From Sphingobacterium sp. B16(2022) (GTDB taxonomy: Bacteria; Bacteroidota; Bacteroidia; Sphingobacteriales; Sphingobacteriaceae), in contig NZ_JAAUVN010000001.1 of the NCBI RefSeq assembly GCF_012030425.1, positions 1,674,001-1,738,000 of the forward strand: DNA of 64,000 bases, read 5' to 3'. Shown piece by piece: positions 55,515-64,000 of this stretch (positions are counted from its first letter, which is position 1; every line of letters begins with the position of its first letter). The translations under genes and the position numbers were made by a program. A model generated the notes under the pieces. The model was not told the DNA's origin, did no database searches, and was given only the letters and a program-made list of their open reading frames with translations.

Positions 55515-56915
55515 ATGAGATTACGACAAAAAATTGATTTCGCTATTCAAGTATTTAAATCCCTCCTATATACGCTTCAATCAGGTATTAATTTATTTAC
55601 TTTATTGAAATCAATTCGGAAAGCAAAAGATTCCTACTTAAATGATGGTAATCGTACCATAACTTACGCAGCGCTGTATGATGAAACCTGTCTTACGATT
55701 GAAAAATTAAAAATAGTACCCAAAAACAAGCTATCTTCCCGAGTCATTCTCATCGCAGACAACAGTTTCAATTTTATTAGCTATCTATTTGCCCTTTCCG
55801 CACTTTCAAAAGAGGTAATTATCATGAGTTCCCAATTATCCGATCTCCAATTAGAGAAAATTTTGGAAAATTATCCTCAGGTTCTAATGCTAACAGATAA
55901 CAAAGACCGATTAGCAAATCTACGTACAAAGTCTTTGATCTATTCTTTTGCGGAAATTAATGCATGCGTCATCAATAAAGTCTCTCATAAAATAAGACGA
56001 AACAATGGTAAAATAACAATTTTAAGTACAGGTTCTTCAAATATTCCAAAACCCATTGAACGTAAACTCAATATCTCAAAAATATGGAGTCCATTTACAG
56101 AATTAATTTCAAAACTTGGGCTACTTAACTATTCCTCTACTTTCATTACAGTTCCATTTTATCACGGTTATGGTCTTGCAAGTTTGATTTTAGCACTATT
56201 TTTAAAGCACAACCTACACTTCACCACAAAATTTAGCGCTAAATGCATTACTCAATTCACGAACAACAGAATAGACTGTTTGGTTCTTTTACCTTCTATG
56301 ATTCCCAAATTCCTTGAAATAGATCAAAATGCACTGGGCCTGTTCCGATGCATTATTTCCGGAGCAGATAAACTAGAAGCAACATGGGTATCATTTATTC
56401 TAAATCAATATACCGAGACGAACATATATAATCTCTATGGAACCACAGAATTGGGAATCTGCAGCATTGCTACCCACACGGATTTAACAAACAACAACAA
56501 TACGATTGGCCGATTTCTAAAAGGTATCGAATACCACTTGCAAGCAGATCAGCAGCTCAAAATAAGATGTCCCTGGATACACGATCTGTCTAAAAATCAA
56601 TATGTAAGTACTGGAGATCGCATACACCAGGATAAAAACGGATTTTTATATTATCTTGGCAGAACAAACTCTTCATTTAATATTGGCGGAGAAATTATTC
56701 ATTTTAGTGAATTAGAAGAAAAAATAAACAGTTATGAATCTGTTGCCAAAACTAGAATTCTCGTATCTAAAAATGAAATGATGATAAGCGAATTGAATTT
56801 AGAACTTACCTTAAAAAAAGATTCGGCATTTAATGAAGCAGAATTTAGAAAATGGCTCAATAGGACATTCCCTAAATACTTGCAACCAAAGTCCCTTCAC
56901 TACAACGATAATTAA
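55515..56915 (+). CDS. Shortened AMP-binding (acyl/aryl-CoA synthetase-like) enzyme
   Basis: The 466 residues show adenylate-forming enzyme motifs: ATP-binding loop STGSSNIPKP (171-180), substrate/adenine motif YGTTE (308-312), STGDR (365-369) and GR (382-383) before GGEII. The protein ends FPKYLQPKSLHYNDN, before the A10 motif with the catalytic Lys (P.T..GK) found in acyl-CoA synthetases. No GK-like sequence is found just beyond the stop in another frame. The ATP loop also departs from the usual [ST]SG[ST]TG.PK. It may use another Lys for adenylation, act only on pre-made adenylates, or be impaired. It is translated after the SDR gene. Confidence 0.8.
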   Translation: MRLRQKIDFAIQVFKSLLYTLQSGINLFTLLKSIRKAKDSYLNDGNRTITYAALYDETCLTIEKLKIVPKNKLSSRVILIADNSFNFISYLFALSALSKEVIIMSSQLSDLQLEKILENYPQVLMLTDNKDRLANLRTKSLIYSFAEINACVINKVSHKIRRNNGKITILSTGSSNIPKPIERKLNISKIWSPFTELISKLGLLNYSSTFITVPFYHGYGLASLILALFLKHNLHFTTKFSAKCITQFTNNRIDCLVLLPSMIPKFLEIDQNALGLFRCIISGADKLEATWVSFILNQYTETNIYNLYGTTELGICSIATHTDLTNNNNTIGRFLKGIEYHLQADQQLKIRCPWIHDLSKNQYVSTGDRIHQDKNGFLYYLGRTNSSFNIGGEIIHFSELEEKINSYESVAKTRILVSKNEMMISELNLELTLKKDSAFNEAEFRKWLNRTFPKYLQPKSLHYNDN

Positions 56916-57011
56916 TCCGTTCGGCTACAATAAAAAACCCTCAACACAGCACATCTAATACCACCTATATATCAACAAATTAAAGATATATTTGTAAATA
57001 AAAAATTAAGA

Positions 57012-57668
57012 TTAATTATAATAAAATTCCTTAATCGGCTCAAAATGGATGAGTCTTTCATTGAATTTATTAATGTTCTCCATCTTACCAGATAAGTCAT
57101 AGATCACAGCCAATTCACCACCTAGCTTTTCAATAGTTTTCCGATTGAATTTCACCTTAAATTTTAGAGCCTCATTTTCGAAATTCGTAACCTGTTCAAA
57201 GTCACAATCCATAAATCGTACATGCACGGTACGAATTAAATAATACCGCGATAGCATCAATTCAATTTCCTGAAATAAGGATAAGATAATAACCATGAAG
57301 AAAGTAAAAAACATTGCTAATTTTGTTTCTCCTATTCCCGAGATCATACCTAACCCTGCTGTTGACCATATCACGGCGGAAGTCGTTAAACCTTTTACCG
57401 ACAGTTTTCCTTTAAAAATAACACCCGCACCGATAAAACCAATACCAGTAACGATATTAGCGGCAATACGATCATCACTCCCATTGCCACCCATCATTTT
57501 TGAAACAACAGTAAAAACAGCTGAACCAAAACAGATCAAAACAATCGTTCTAAATCCAGCTGCTTTATTTCTATATTCCCGCTCAAAACCTATTATAGCG
57601 CCACAAAATATGGCAACCAGCACATTCCAGATGTATTGATTATCAAAGAAATTCAACAAAGAGTCCAT
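57012..57668 (-). CDS. MgtC/SapB-family membrane protein
   Basis: The 218-residue protein has the MgtC signature (IFCGAIIGFEREYRNKAAGFRTIVLICFGSAVFTVV; IVTGIGFIGAGVIF), with four or five helices, and a C-terminal ferredoxin-like domain (RTVHVRFMDCDFEQVTNFENEALKF). MgtC proteins bind or protect F-ATPase in pathogens and help growth at low magnesium; in other bacteria the role is less clear. It is the last gene of a minus-strand operon after mutS2 (14-base gap). Confidence 0.93.
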   Translation of the reverse strand: MDSLLNFFDNQYIWNVLVAIFCGAIIGFEREYRNKAAGFRTIVLICFGSAVFTVVSKMMGGNGSDDRIAANIVTGIGFIGAGVIFKGKLSVKGLTTSAVIWSTAGLGMISGIGETKLAMFFTFFMVIILSLFQEIELMLSRYYLIRTVHVRFMDCDFEQVTNFENEALKFKVKFNRKTIEKLGGELAVIYDLSGKMENINKFNERLIHFEPIKEFYYN

Positions 57669-57682
57669 AATTGACGAACGTA

Positions 57683-60058
57683 TTATAAATATGCATAAGT
57701 AATACCATCACCACCGCGGTCCTGATGTTCGTCTTCAAATCGGGAAATATGGCTGTATTTTCTTAAATAATCACGTATAAACTTGCGTAAAATACCATCC
57801 CCTTTACCATGAATAATTTTTAAAGAAGGGTAACCGATCATTACTGCTCTATCCAATACTTTCTCCAGCTCATATAGCGCATCTTCGGTGCGCATACCGC
57901 GAAGATCAATCTCAGGATTGAAATCAGCTACAGCATGTGCAGAAAGTGTCTTAGATCCAGCTTTTGCTGCTTTCTTCAAATCTTTACCCGCTAACTTGAT
58001 AACATTTTTGCGCTTCTGCACAGTTCTCAGTTCACCCATCGCTAGAATAAGATTGTTTTTTGCAACCTCTAATACAACAGCCTCATTTTCCGAATCGATA
58101 ATCTTTACCCAATCGCCAACAGCAATTTCCTCTGTTAAATCAGCGGTAGCAATAGGTTTCTTCTCGATCTTTTTATCCTTAGGTAGTATGGTCGAGAATG
58201 AACGATCCAAATTGGCACGAATTTCCTTAGTCTTTTCTTTATCAGCCTGAGCAGACTTAATCTCTGCTACTGTATTTTCAATTAATTTATTAGAGTTTTT
58301 TAAGAGTATCTGGGCTTCTTCCTTTGCTTTTTTGAGAATTGTCTTTTTATTCTCCTCCAAATAAGATTGTAAATCCTCGTATTCAGATTTTATGCGGATC
58401 AATTCCTTTTCTCGTCTTGTTATAGCAGCTTTTGTATCAAATATTTCCTTCTTCTCGCGCTCCAGATCTACCAAAAGTGTATCTACTTTTTTCTGATGGT
58501 TTCCAACCTTCTGTTTTGCTAAATGAATAATCTCTTTATTCAATCCAATTTTTTGCGCAATTTCAAAGGCGTAAGAACTCCCCGGTTTTCCGATCTGCAA
58601 GATATAAAGCGGTTTCATGGCGACATTATCAAATAGCATCGAAGCATTTTCTAAACCAGGTGTTTGATTTGCAAATACTTTCAGGTTCGAATAGTGCGTC
58701 GTCACCACACCGCGAATGTTCTTTTTATTTAAAGTTTCCAAAACAGCCTCAGCAATTGGTCCTCCAAATAATGGATCAGTACCCGTACCAAACTCATCAA
58801 TTAAAATAAGCGTTCGAGCATTCGCAAACTCTGTAAAATACTTCATCTTAGAAAGATGAGCGCTATAAGTACTTAAATCACTCTCTATCGACTGATCATC
58901 ACCAATATCTGCAAAAATTTGCTTATAAATCCCCATTTTGGAGTGCGCATCAGCGGGTATTAATAATCCGGATTGCAACATGAGCTGCATCAATCCTACT
59001 GTTTTCATACAGACAGATTTACCTCCAGCATTAGGTCCTGACACCACTATAACACGCTGTACATCGTCGATCTTGATATTTAGAGGAACGATTGTCCCGC
59101 GGTCGTGCCCAGCATTTAGTGTCAGTAAAGGATGCCGCGCATTCACTAAATTTATTTCAGCCTCTTTGGATAATTCAGGCATTTCCGCCTCAATATCTAA
59201 CGCAAAAAGTGCTTTCGATCGAACAAAATCTACCTTAGTAAGTAAGCCATCATACGAAAGCATCAACGGTATATGCGGTCTCAATTTGGTTGTTAACTCG
59301 ACTAAAATACGTATAATCTCACGTCGTCTTTCAAACTCCAAATCTCTAACCTTATTGTTCAGGTGAAATACTTCTTCAGGCTCTATGTAGGCAGTTTGTC
59401 CCGTAGCAGATTCATCATGAATCAGTCCTTTCACCTTACGCTTATTCTCAGCTAAGATAGGAATACAAAGACGGCCGTCTCGAATAGTCAAATTACCGTC
59501 AGCTGTCCATCCGCTGTTCTGCGCGCTTTTAAAAATGATATCAATTCTTTTACGTGCTTCCTGTTCTGCTTTCAAGATGCTTTGAGAGAGATCAAGCAAC
59601 AGGCGTGAAGCATTGTGCTTCATTTTACCCCGATCATCAATGATCATTTCAATATCACGGATAATCTGCTTTTCAATAGGAAGATGTTCAAACAGTAATT
59701 CTAAATTAGGGTACTGCCCTTCCCGATCATTGAAATATCGGATGATAGCATAAACAGTTTTCAACGAAAGAAGCACACGATGAAACTCCTCCTCCATTAA
59801 AAAGGCTCCTTCGACTTTAGCTTTTTCAACTAAAGCACGAATAGGATATAAATGATCAACTGGCAAAGCATCATCAGTTGTTAATAAATCTTTAAATTCA
59901 TTTGTTTGACGTAAAAACTTGTCTATCTGATCAAATCGGGTTTGTGGCTGTATCTTATCAACCAAATTACGCCCCGACTCACTGATACATTTTTGTTTTA
60001 TCAATTCCTTAATCTCGGCAAAACCGAGCTTATCACTTGCGTTATTAGGATAAATCAT
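57683..60058 (-). CDS. mutS2: Endonuclease/anti-recombination ATPase MutS2
   Basis: The 791 residues hold the MutS-type core and lever (residues 1 to about 300), an ATPase with Walker A GPNAGGKS (341-348) and a D-loop with LILIDEFGTGTDPLFGG, a long coiled-coil stalk (about 515-640), and a C-terminal Smr domain (DLRGMRTEDALYELEKVLD; LKIIHGKGDGILRKFIRDYLR). Smr brings DNA/RNA endonuclease activity. In MutS2 proteins this suppresses homeologous recombination or helps rescue collided ribosomes. Between the DUF4296 lipoprotein gene and mgtC. Confidence 0.95.
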   Translation of the reverse strand: MIYPNNASDKLGFAEIKELIKQKCISESGRNLVDKIQPQTRFDQIDKFLRQTNEFKDLLTTDDALPVDHLYPIRALVEKAKVEGAFLMEEEFHRVLLSLKTVYAIIRYFNDREGQYPNLELLFEHLPIEKQIIRDIEMIIDDRGKMKHNASRLLLDLSQSILKAEQEARKRIDIIFKSAQNSGWTADGNLTIRDGRLCIPILAENKRKVKGLIHDESATGQTAYIEPEEVFHLNNKVRDLEFERRREIIRILVELTTKLRPHIPLMLSYDGLLTKVDFVRSKALFALDIEAEMPELSKEAEINLVNARHPLLTLNAGHDRGTIVPLNIKIDDVQRVIVVSGPNAGGKSVCMKTVGLMQLMLQSGLLIPADAHSKMGIYKQIFADIGDDQSIESDLSTYSAHLSKMKYFTEFANARTLILIDEFGTGTDPLFGGPIAEAVLETLNKKNIRGVVTTHYSNLKVFANQTPGLENASMLFDNVAMKPLYILQIGKPGSSYAFEIAQKIGLNKEIIHLAKQKVGNHQKKVDTLLVDLEREKKEIFDTKAAITRREKELIRIKSEYEDLQSYLEENKKTILKKAKEEAQILLKNSNKLIENTVAEIKSAQADKEKTKEIRANLDRSFSTILPKDKKIEKKPIATADLTEEIAVGDWVKIIDSENEAVVLEVAKNNLILAMGELRTVQKRKNVIKLAGKDLKKAAKAGSKTLSAHAVADFNPEIDLRGMRTEDALYELEKVLDRAVMIGYPSLKIIHGKGDGILRKFIRDYLRKYSHISRFEDEHQDRGGDGITYAYL

Positions 60059-60072
60059 GTTTCTATTACTAT

Positions 60073-60867
60073 TTATTTAACCGGTTCTGGAGAAAGAATC
60101 TCCGTTTTTTGTTTGACCTTTCGGTCCAGTAAAAGAGGTTGTTTGACCGGATTTCTCACCTTCTTTACATCAGTTTTAAGAGGTATATCTTCAGAAGCCT
60201 TGACCGATTCAAGTTTAGGTCCCTGGCCATTTCGTATGGATTTGGCCTCAACTTTCTTAGTAACAGTCGAATCGCTTTTGGAAGTAGCTGGTACAGACAT
60301 ATTTTTAAGTAAAAATGTACCTAGATTCAAATTACCTTTTAAACCCGATTTATTATAAAATTCTTGCGCTGCCTTTTTGTAATCCCATTTTACACTATCT
60401 TGTTTATAATTTAGGATCAGTTTTTTCTGCGACTCATAAAGTTCTTTAAAATCATTAATGCGAGTTAAACTATCTTGAAAATGTGCATTCTGTATAGAAT
60501 CTTTTCGTCGAATAGAATCCATTCTGACCTGGTCAGTTTTGATATAACCGTCATTCATATTTTTCAGATTCTTACCGACCTCCTCATATATCTTGTTCAT
60601 CACTTCGGCATCACTACCATAAAAAGAAAGATTTTTCTTAAAAGAAGTGGAATCTAAATCATACTTTTTGAACGTATTGTCATATAACGGAAATATAACG
60701 CGCTTTGCACTATCCGAGTTTAATGTTGATAGATAAGCATCAGTTATATAAATCTCCGTTAGGACCTTCACAAAATCCTTTTTTGGAATAATATCTTTCT
60801 CATTTGTACTTTTACAAGAAACAAATAAAAAAATCAGAGCAAGTACATTCAGTATTAATCGTTGCAT
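60073..60867 (-). CDS. DUF4296 lipoprotein
   Basis: The start is set at MQRLILNVLAL (60867), which gives a lipoprotein signal sequence with lipobox FVSC (Cys at about residue 18) and 264 residues in total; the frame is open 30 codons upstream. After the Cys is a DUF4296 segment (FVKVLTEIYITDAYLSTLNSDSAKRVIFPLYDNTFKKYDLDSTSFKKNLSFY). A charged, low-complexity C-terminal half follows, rich in Lys, Asp and Ser. It probably lies in the envelope. The function is unknown. It is the first gene of the minus-strand operon with mutS2 and mgtC and is divergent from yggS. Confidence 0.8.
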   Translation of the reverse strand: MQRLILNVLALIFLFVSCKSTNEKDIIPKKDFVKVLTEIYITDAYLSTLNSDSAKRVIFPLYDNTFKKYDLDSTSFKKNLSFYGSDAEVMNKIYEEVGKNLKNMNDGYIKTDQVRMDSIRRKDSIQNAHFQDSLTRINDFKELYESQKKLILNYKQDSVKWDYKKAAQEFYNKSGLKGNLNLGTFLLKNMSVPATSKSDSTVTKKVEAKSIRNGQGPKLESVKASEDIPLKTDVKKVRNPVKQPLLLDRKVKQKTEILSPEPVK

Positions 60868-60940
60868 TTCGTAATTTTGTACAAATTTATAAAAAGGCCT
60901 GACATTTGTCACCCTTTGAATTCTTAAATATACAATTATC

Positions 60941-61633
60941 ATGAGTATTGCAAGCAACCTAGAAGCGATTAATTTAGAAGTTAAAGCGCTCGGCGTTCAA
61001 CTAGTCGCTGTATCAAAAACAAAACCGAATGAAGATATCATGGAAGCCTATGAAGCTGGGCAACGTGTTTTTGGTGAAAACCTTGTTCAAGAACTTGTTG
61101 AAAAATATGAATCTCTACCAAAAGATATCGAATGGCATCTTATTGGTCACTTGCAAACAAATAAAGTTAAATACGTAGCTCCCTTTGTGACCTTAATCCA
61201 TGCTGTTGATTCTTTCAAACTTCTGAAAGAAATCGATAAACAAGCTGCTAAAAACAAGCGTGTGATCGACTGCTTACTTCAGGTACACATTGCTGAAGAA
61301 GATACTAAATTTGGTTTTGACCATGCAGAATTAATTGAAATGTTACGCGATGAGGAATTTTTCGCTTTAAAACATGTCAACATCCGTGGCTTAATGGGTA
61401 TTGCAACCAATACAGAGAATGAAAAAGAGATCAAAGAGGAGTTTTATGAGCTAAAATCATTATATGATGGCATCAAGGCAAGTTTCTATCGTAAAAACGA
61501 AAGTTTCGATACGCTGTCGATGGGTATGTCTTCTGATTACAAATTAGCAATAGAAAAGGGATCTAACATGATCCGGGTGGGAAGTACTATTTTTGGAAAA
61601 CGCGTCATCAAACATTTTAAAAACAATGACTAA
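60941..61633 (+). CDS. yggS: YggS-family pyridoxal-phosphate-binding protein
   Basis: The 230 residues match the PLP homeostasis protein family. The N-terminus has VQLVAVSKTKPNEDIMEAY, where the Lys in VSKTKP holds PLP. FGENLVQELVEKYESLPKDIEWHLIGHLQTNKVKYV, LLQVHIAEEDTKFGF and LSMGMSSDYKLAIEKGSNMIRVGSTIFGKR follow. It buffers PLP levels and amino-acid metabolism without a known enzymatic activity. It is the first gene of a plus-strand run and overlaps the following GNAT gene by 8 bases. Confidence 0.96.
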   Translation: MSIASNLEAINLEVKALGVQLVAVSKTKPNEDIMEAYEAGQRVFGENLVQELVEKYESLPKDIEWHLIGHLQTNKVKYVAPFVTLIHAVDSFKLLKEIDKQAAKNKRVIDCLLQVHIAEEDTKFGFDHAELIEMLRDEEFFALKHVNIRGLMGIATNTENEKEIKEEFYELKSLYDGIKASFYRKNESFDTLSMGMSSDYKLAIEKGSNMIRVGSTIFGKRVIKHFKNND

Positions 61634-62078
61634 AGCGATTATTAGAACTGCTGTTGAAGCAGATTGTCCTGCAATGCTGGAATTAATTAAAGAACTTGCC
61701 ATATTAGAAAAAGCACCCAATGAGGTAACGGTCTCTATGGAAGAGTTTATTGACGCCGGATTTGGAGAAAACCCAATATGGGGAGCTTTTATTGCAGAAT
61801 TTGATGGGAAAATCGTCGGAATTTCACTATATTACATTCGTTATTCCACTTGGAAAGGAAGAAGGCTCTATCTTGAAGATTTAATTGTGACAGAAAGTAT
61901 GCGTGGCTATGGAATTGGCAAACAACTTTTCGAAGAAACTATCAATTACGGCAAATCTAAAGGATATCAAGGCATGGTTTGGCAGGTTTTGGACTGGAAT
62001 GAACCTGCTATTCAATTCTACCGAAAGTATAAAGCGGACTTCGATGCCGAATGGATTAATGTATCGATAACATATTAG
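61626..62078 (+). CDS. GNAT-family N-acetyltransferase
   Basis: The protein has 150 residues from MTKAIIRTAVEADCPAM (61626). The start codon overlaps the yggS stop (ATGACTAA), so the genes are translationally coupled; the frame is open 11 codons further up but that would lie inside yggS. The acetyl-CoA motif is LEDLIVTESMRGYGIGKQLFEETI (RGYGIG). Motif B follows as GMVWQVLDWNEPAIQFYRKYKADFD. The sequence resembles the spermidine/diamine acetyltransferase group (DWNEPAIQFY), but the substrate is inferred. Confidence 0.9.
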   Translation: MTKAIIRTAVEADCPAMLELIKELAILEKAPNEVTVSMEEFIDAGFGENPIWGAFIAEFDGKIVGISLYYIRYSTWKGRRLYLEDLIVTESMRGYGIGKQLFEETINYGKSKGYQGMVWQVLDWNEPAIQFYRKYKADFDAEWINVSITY

Positions 62079-62102
62079 AACAGAAAAGGACGGTTAAATT
62101 AC

Positions 62103-62903
62103 ATGAAACCAAAATACTATTTCAACCCCTCGATCATTTTTGCATTAATTGCCATTACTTCATGTACTGGTAACGATACGGCAAAAGAACAAAAGAAAGC
62201 TAGTGGTGATACGCTTCATTATGACATGAAAGAAGTGCATCGGTATAGCAACTTTTTTGTGAAAGAAGGTGAAAAAATAGACACAACATTCTTCAGAGCT
62301 AAATATCCACAATTCAAGGATACCGTCATCAACACATTACTCAATCAATCGATTAATTTAGAAGGTGATTCGGAAATCAGTATTTCAGCCAAAAGATTCG
62401 TCGATGCATATGATGAATATGTAGAAGAAAATAGTGGCAGTTCTTCTGCAGCCTGGTTTCGGGATTTACAGGCAAAAGTATATCAAAATACCCCTAAGTT
62501 TATCAGCATAGAAACCAACCAAACCGAATATACCGGTGGTGCTCATGGTGACCATTTTACTCTTTTTACACATTATGATATCAATTCAGATCAAAAAATA
62601 ACATTAAACGATATCATAAATGAAGAAAATCAGAAAGAATTGATTAAAATTGCAGAAAAATACTTTCGCAAACTGGAAAATCTATCTGACAAAGAATCTT
62701 TAAATGACAAGTTCTTTTTTGAAGCTGGCAATTTTGCCCTTGCAAACAATTTTGCTTTAGACAAAGAAGATCTACTTTTCTATTACAATGTATATGAAAT
62801 TAAACCCTATTCTGGGGGAAATACAGCACTAAAAGTGCCATATAAGGATATAAAACACTTGATTTCAAACAAGGGTCTAGAATATATCAATAGTATTAAT
62901 TAG
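62103..62903 (+). CDS. DUF3298/RsiV-like lipoprotein
   Basis: The 266 residues start with a lipoprotein signal sequence and lipobox (IAITSC, Cys around residue 19). The DUF4163 and DUF3298 pattern follows, with a central ETNQTEYTGGAHGDHFTLFTHYDINSDQKITLNDII and C-terminal FYYNVYEIKPYSGGNTALKVPYKDIKHLI. In some Firmicutes this fold is the anti-sigma factor RsiV that binds lysozyme, but here no sigma factor is adjacent, so a general envelope function is more likely. It lies between the GNAT gene and aspartate kinase. Confidence 0.87.
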   Translation: MKPKYYFNPSIIFALIAITSCTGNDTAKEQKKASGDTLHYDMKEVHRYSNFFVKEGEKIDTTFFRAKYPQFKDTVINTLLNQSINLEGDSEISISAKRFVDAYDEYVEENSGSSSAAWFRDLQAKVYQNTPKFISIETNQTEYTGGAHGDHFTLFTHYDINSDQKITLNDIINEENQKELIKIAEKYFRKLENLSDKESLNDKFFFEAGNFALANNFALDKEDLLFYYNVYEIKPYSGGNTALKVPYKDIKHLISNKGLEYINSIN

Positions 62904-62930
62904 CAATCAACCTCAACGTAATCCTATCCG

Positions 62931-64000
62931 ATGCAAGTTTTTAAATTTGGTGGCGCATCAGTCAAAGATGCTGAAAGTGTAAAAAATTCAGCACATATTA
63001 TCTCTAAATATAAAGTGGACGCTTTATTGGTCGTCGTCTCGGCCATGGGTAAAACCACCAACTTATTAGAAGACGTAACAAAAGCATATCACCAAAATAC
63101 AGGTGAAGCATTTGAAATACTTGAAAAAGCCAAAGCATTTCATTATAACATATTATCCGGTTTATTCGAAGATTCCAATCATCCCATATTTGATGAAATC
63201 GCCAATTGTTTTGTCGAAATCGAATGGATATTAGAAGAAGAACCACAAGATTCTTTTGATTATTTATTTGATCAAATCGTTTCTACGGGTGAAATCGTTT
63301 CTTCCAAAATTCTAGCGGCTTATCTCAATCACATTGGTGTAAAATCCCAATGGCTAGATGCCCGCAACTACATCATGACCGATAACACCTATACCGAAGC
63401 GCAGGTTAACTGGGAAAAGACTGAAGCTATTATTCAAGCTGAGATCCCAAAAATCCTTAGCGAATATATCGGTGTCACACAAGGATTTATAGGCTCGACA
63501 TCCGAAAATTTCACGACAACATTAGGTCGTGAAGGATCAGACTATTCGGCAGCAATCTTTGCAGCATGTTTAAATGCTGAACACGTGACAATCTGGAAGG
63601 ATGTACCAGGTGTACTCAATGCCGATCCAAAATGGTTTGAAAAAACTGAATTGATACCTGAATTATCTTATACAGATGCAATTGAATTGACCTATTATGG
63701 AGCAACCGTTATTCATCCGAAAACAATTAAGCCACTTCAGAATAAAAATATCCAGTTAAATGTGCGGTCGTTCCTAAATCCGGAAGTACCAGGAACTAAG
63801 ATCAAGAGCACAAATGTATCTTTACCTGTACCATCGTTTATTTTTAAGGTCAATCAAATTTTGATATCCATTTCACCGCGTGACTTTTCATTTATTGTAG
63901 AAGATAATCTGCGCGATATTTTCAATTTGTTTCACCAATTCCGCATTAAAATCAATATGATGCACAACAGTGCAATCAATTTTTCAGTTGCTGTAGACGA
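62931..64000 (+). CDS. lysC: Aspartate kinase, 3' end cut by window edge
   Basis: About 356 residues are visible from the ATG at 62931 (MQVFKFGGASVKDAESV). The KFGGASVKD nucleotide-binding motif, DYLFDQIVSTGEIVSSKILAAYL, GFIGSTSENFTTTLGREGSDYSAAIFAACL and VTIWKDVPGVLNADPKWF are all typical of the aspartate kinase catalytic domain; the first ACT domain begins near residue 300. It phosphorylates aspartate, the first step to lysine, threonine and methionine. No homoserine dehydrogenase domain can be seen yet, and a separate hom gene is at 48008, so it is probably monofunctional. It is the last visible gene of the plus-strand run starting at yggS. Confidence 0.95.
   Translation, partial: MQVFKFGGASVKDAESVKNSAHIISKYKVDALLVVVSAMGKTTNLLEDVTKAYHQNTGEAFEILEKAKAFHYNILSGLFEDSNHPIFDEIANCFVEIEWILEEEPQDSFDYLFDQIVSTGEIVSSKILAAYLNHIGVKSQWLDARNYIMTDNTYTEAQVNWEKTEAIIQAEIPKILSEYIGVTQGFIGSTSENFTTTLGREGSDYSAAIFAACLNAEHVTIWKDVPGVLNADPKWFEKTELIPELSYTDAIELTYYGATVIHPKTIKPLQNKNIQLNVRSFLNPEVPGTKIKSTNVSLPVPSFIFKVNQILISISPRDFSFIVEDNLRDIFNLFHQFRIKINMMHNSAINFSVAVD

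Noticed and set aside
56987..56994. Plus-strand TATATTTG promoter-like element after the AMP-binding gene
   Set aside because: No TTTG at 19-21 bases upstream; it points into the antisense of mgtC with no ORF or hairpin unit. Common by chance in AT-rich DNA.
63004..63246. Minus-strand 80-residue frame at the right end
   Set aside because: It lies fully inside the aspartate kinase frame on the other strand, which has strong family motifs.

Overview
The window looks like a chromosomal segment of a Sphingobacteriaceae bacterium (Sphingobacterium- or Pedobacter-like Bacteroidetes). The grounds are low GC, a SusC/SusD pair, several Bacteroidetes-restricted families (GLPGLI, DUF5606, DUF5916, DUF4296, S46 dipeptidyl peptidase), the futalosine menaquinone route, and promoters of the Bacteroidetes type (TTTG, about 20 nt, TAnnTTTG). 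No tRNA, rRNA, insertion sequence, prophage or CRISPR array was seen. Both window edges cut genes: susD on the left and aspartate kinase on the right.

Layout. 1-10.1 kb: nutrient uptake (SusD, SusC), a small Cys-motif membrane protein, DUF1304, a tandem universal stress protein, a Rossmann oxidoreductase, and a Tat-exported Gfo/Idh/MocA oxidoreductase followed by a double DUF1080 protein, which suggests 3-keto-sugar chemistry. 10.8-20 kb: oleate hydratase, an AraC regulator divergent from an exported flavodoxin-RidA fusion, a GNAT, a DUF5916 outer-membrane protein, a DoxX-like protein and a Rieske protein. 20-27 kb: ychF, an exported GLPGLI-PNGase F-like protein, two tandem predicted small RNAs, riboflavin synthase, and an oxyR-clcA operon. 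27-37.7 kb: a DPP11-type peptidase, a FAD oxidoreductase, an SMR/EamA-like protein, a kinase-like/Omp85 fusion, an RhlE-like helicase, DUF2892, TauE/SafE, and an ATP-cone plus PD-(D/E)XK nuclease.

37.8-49.7 kb: ispE, a Nudix hydrolase, the mqnE-phosphatase-mqnA operon (menaquinone), an MsbA-like ABC exporter, an aminotransferase with tyrA, and then a SAM-I riboswitch controlling a 42-codon Met-rich leader ORF followed by metY and homoserine dehydrogenase. 49.5-64 kb: a 58-aa membrane protein, radC, a cyclophilin with DUF5606, pyrD divergent from an ABC-F ATPase, an SDR with a shortened AMP-binding enzyme, the DUF4296-mutS2-mgtC operon, and a plus-strand run of yggS, GNAT, DUF3298 lipoprotein and aspartate kinase. 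Aspartate kinase, homoserine dehydrogenase and MetY together cover much of the aspartate-to-methionine route.

Most of the window is conserved housekeeping DNA. The best candidates for undescribed biology are (i) the SAM-I riboswitch whose P1 helix contains the start codon of a Met-rich leader peptide, (ii) the two tandem promoter-terminator small RNA units at 23.1-23.6 kb with a shared TTTAGGTTT-like element, (iii) the ATP-cone nuclease, (iv) the kinase-like/Omp85 outer-membrane protein and (v) the exported flavodoxin-RidA fusion. All functional statements come from reading the sequence; no database search was run.
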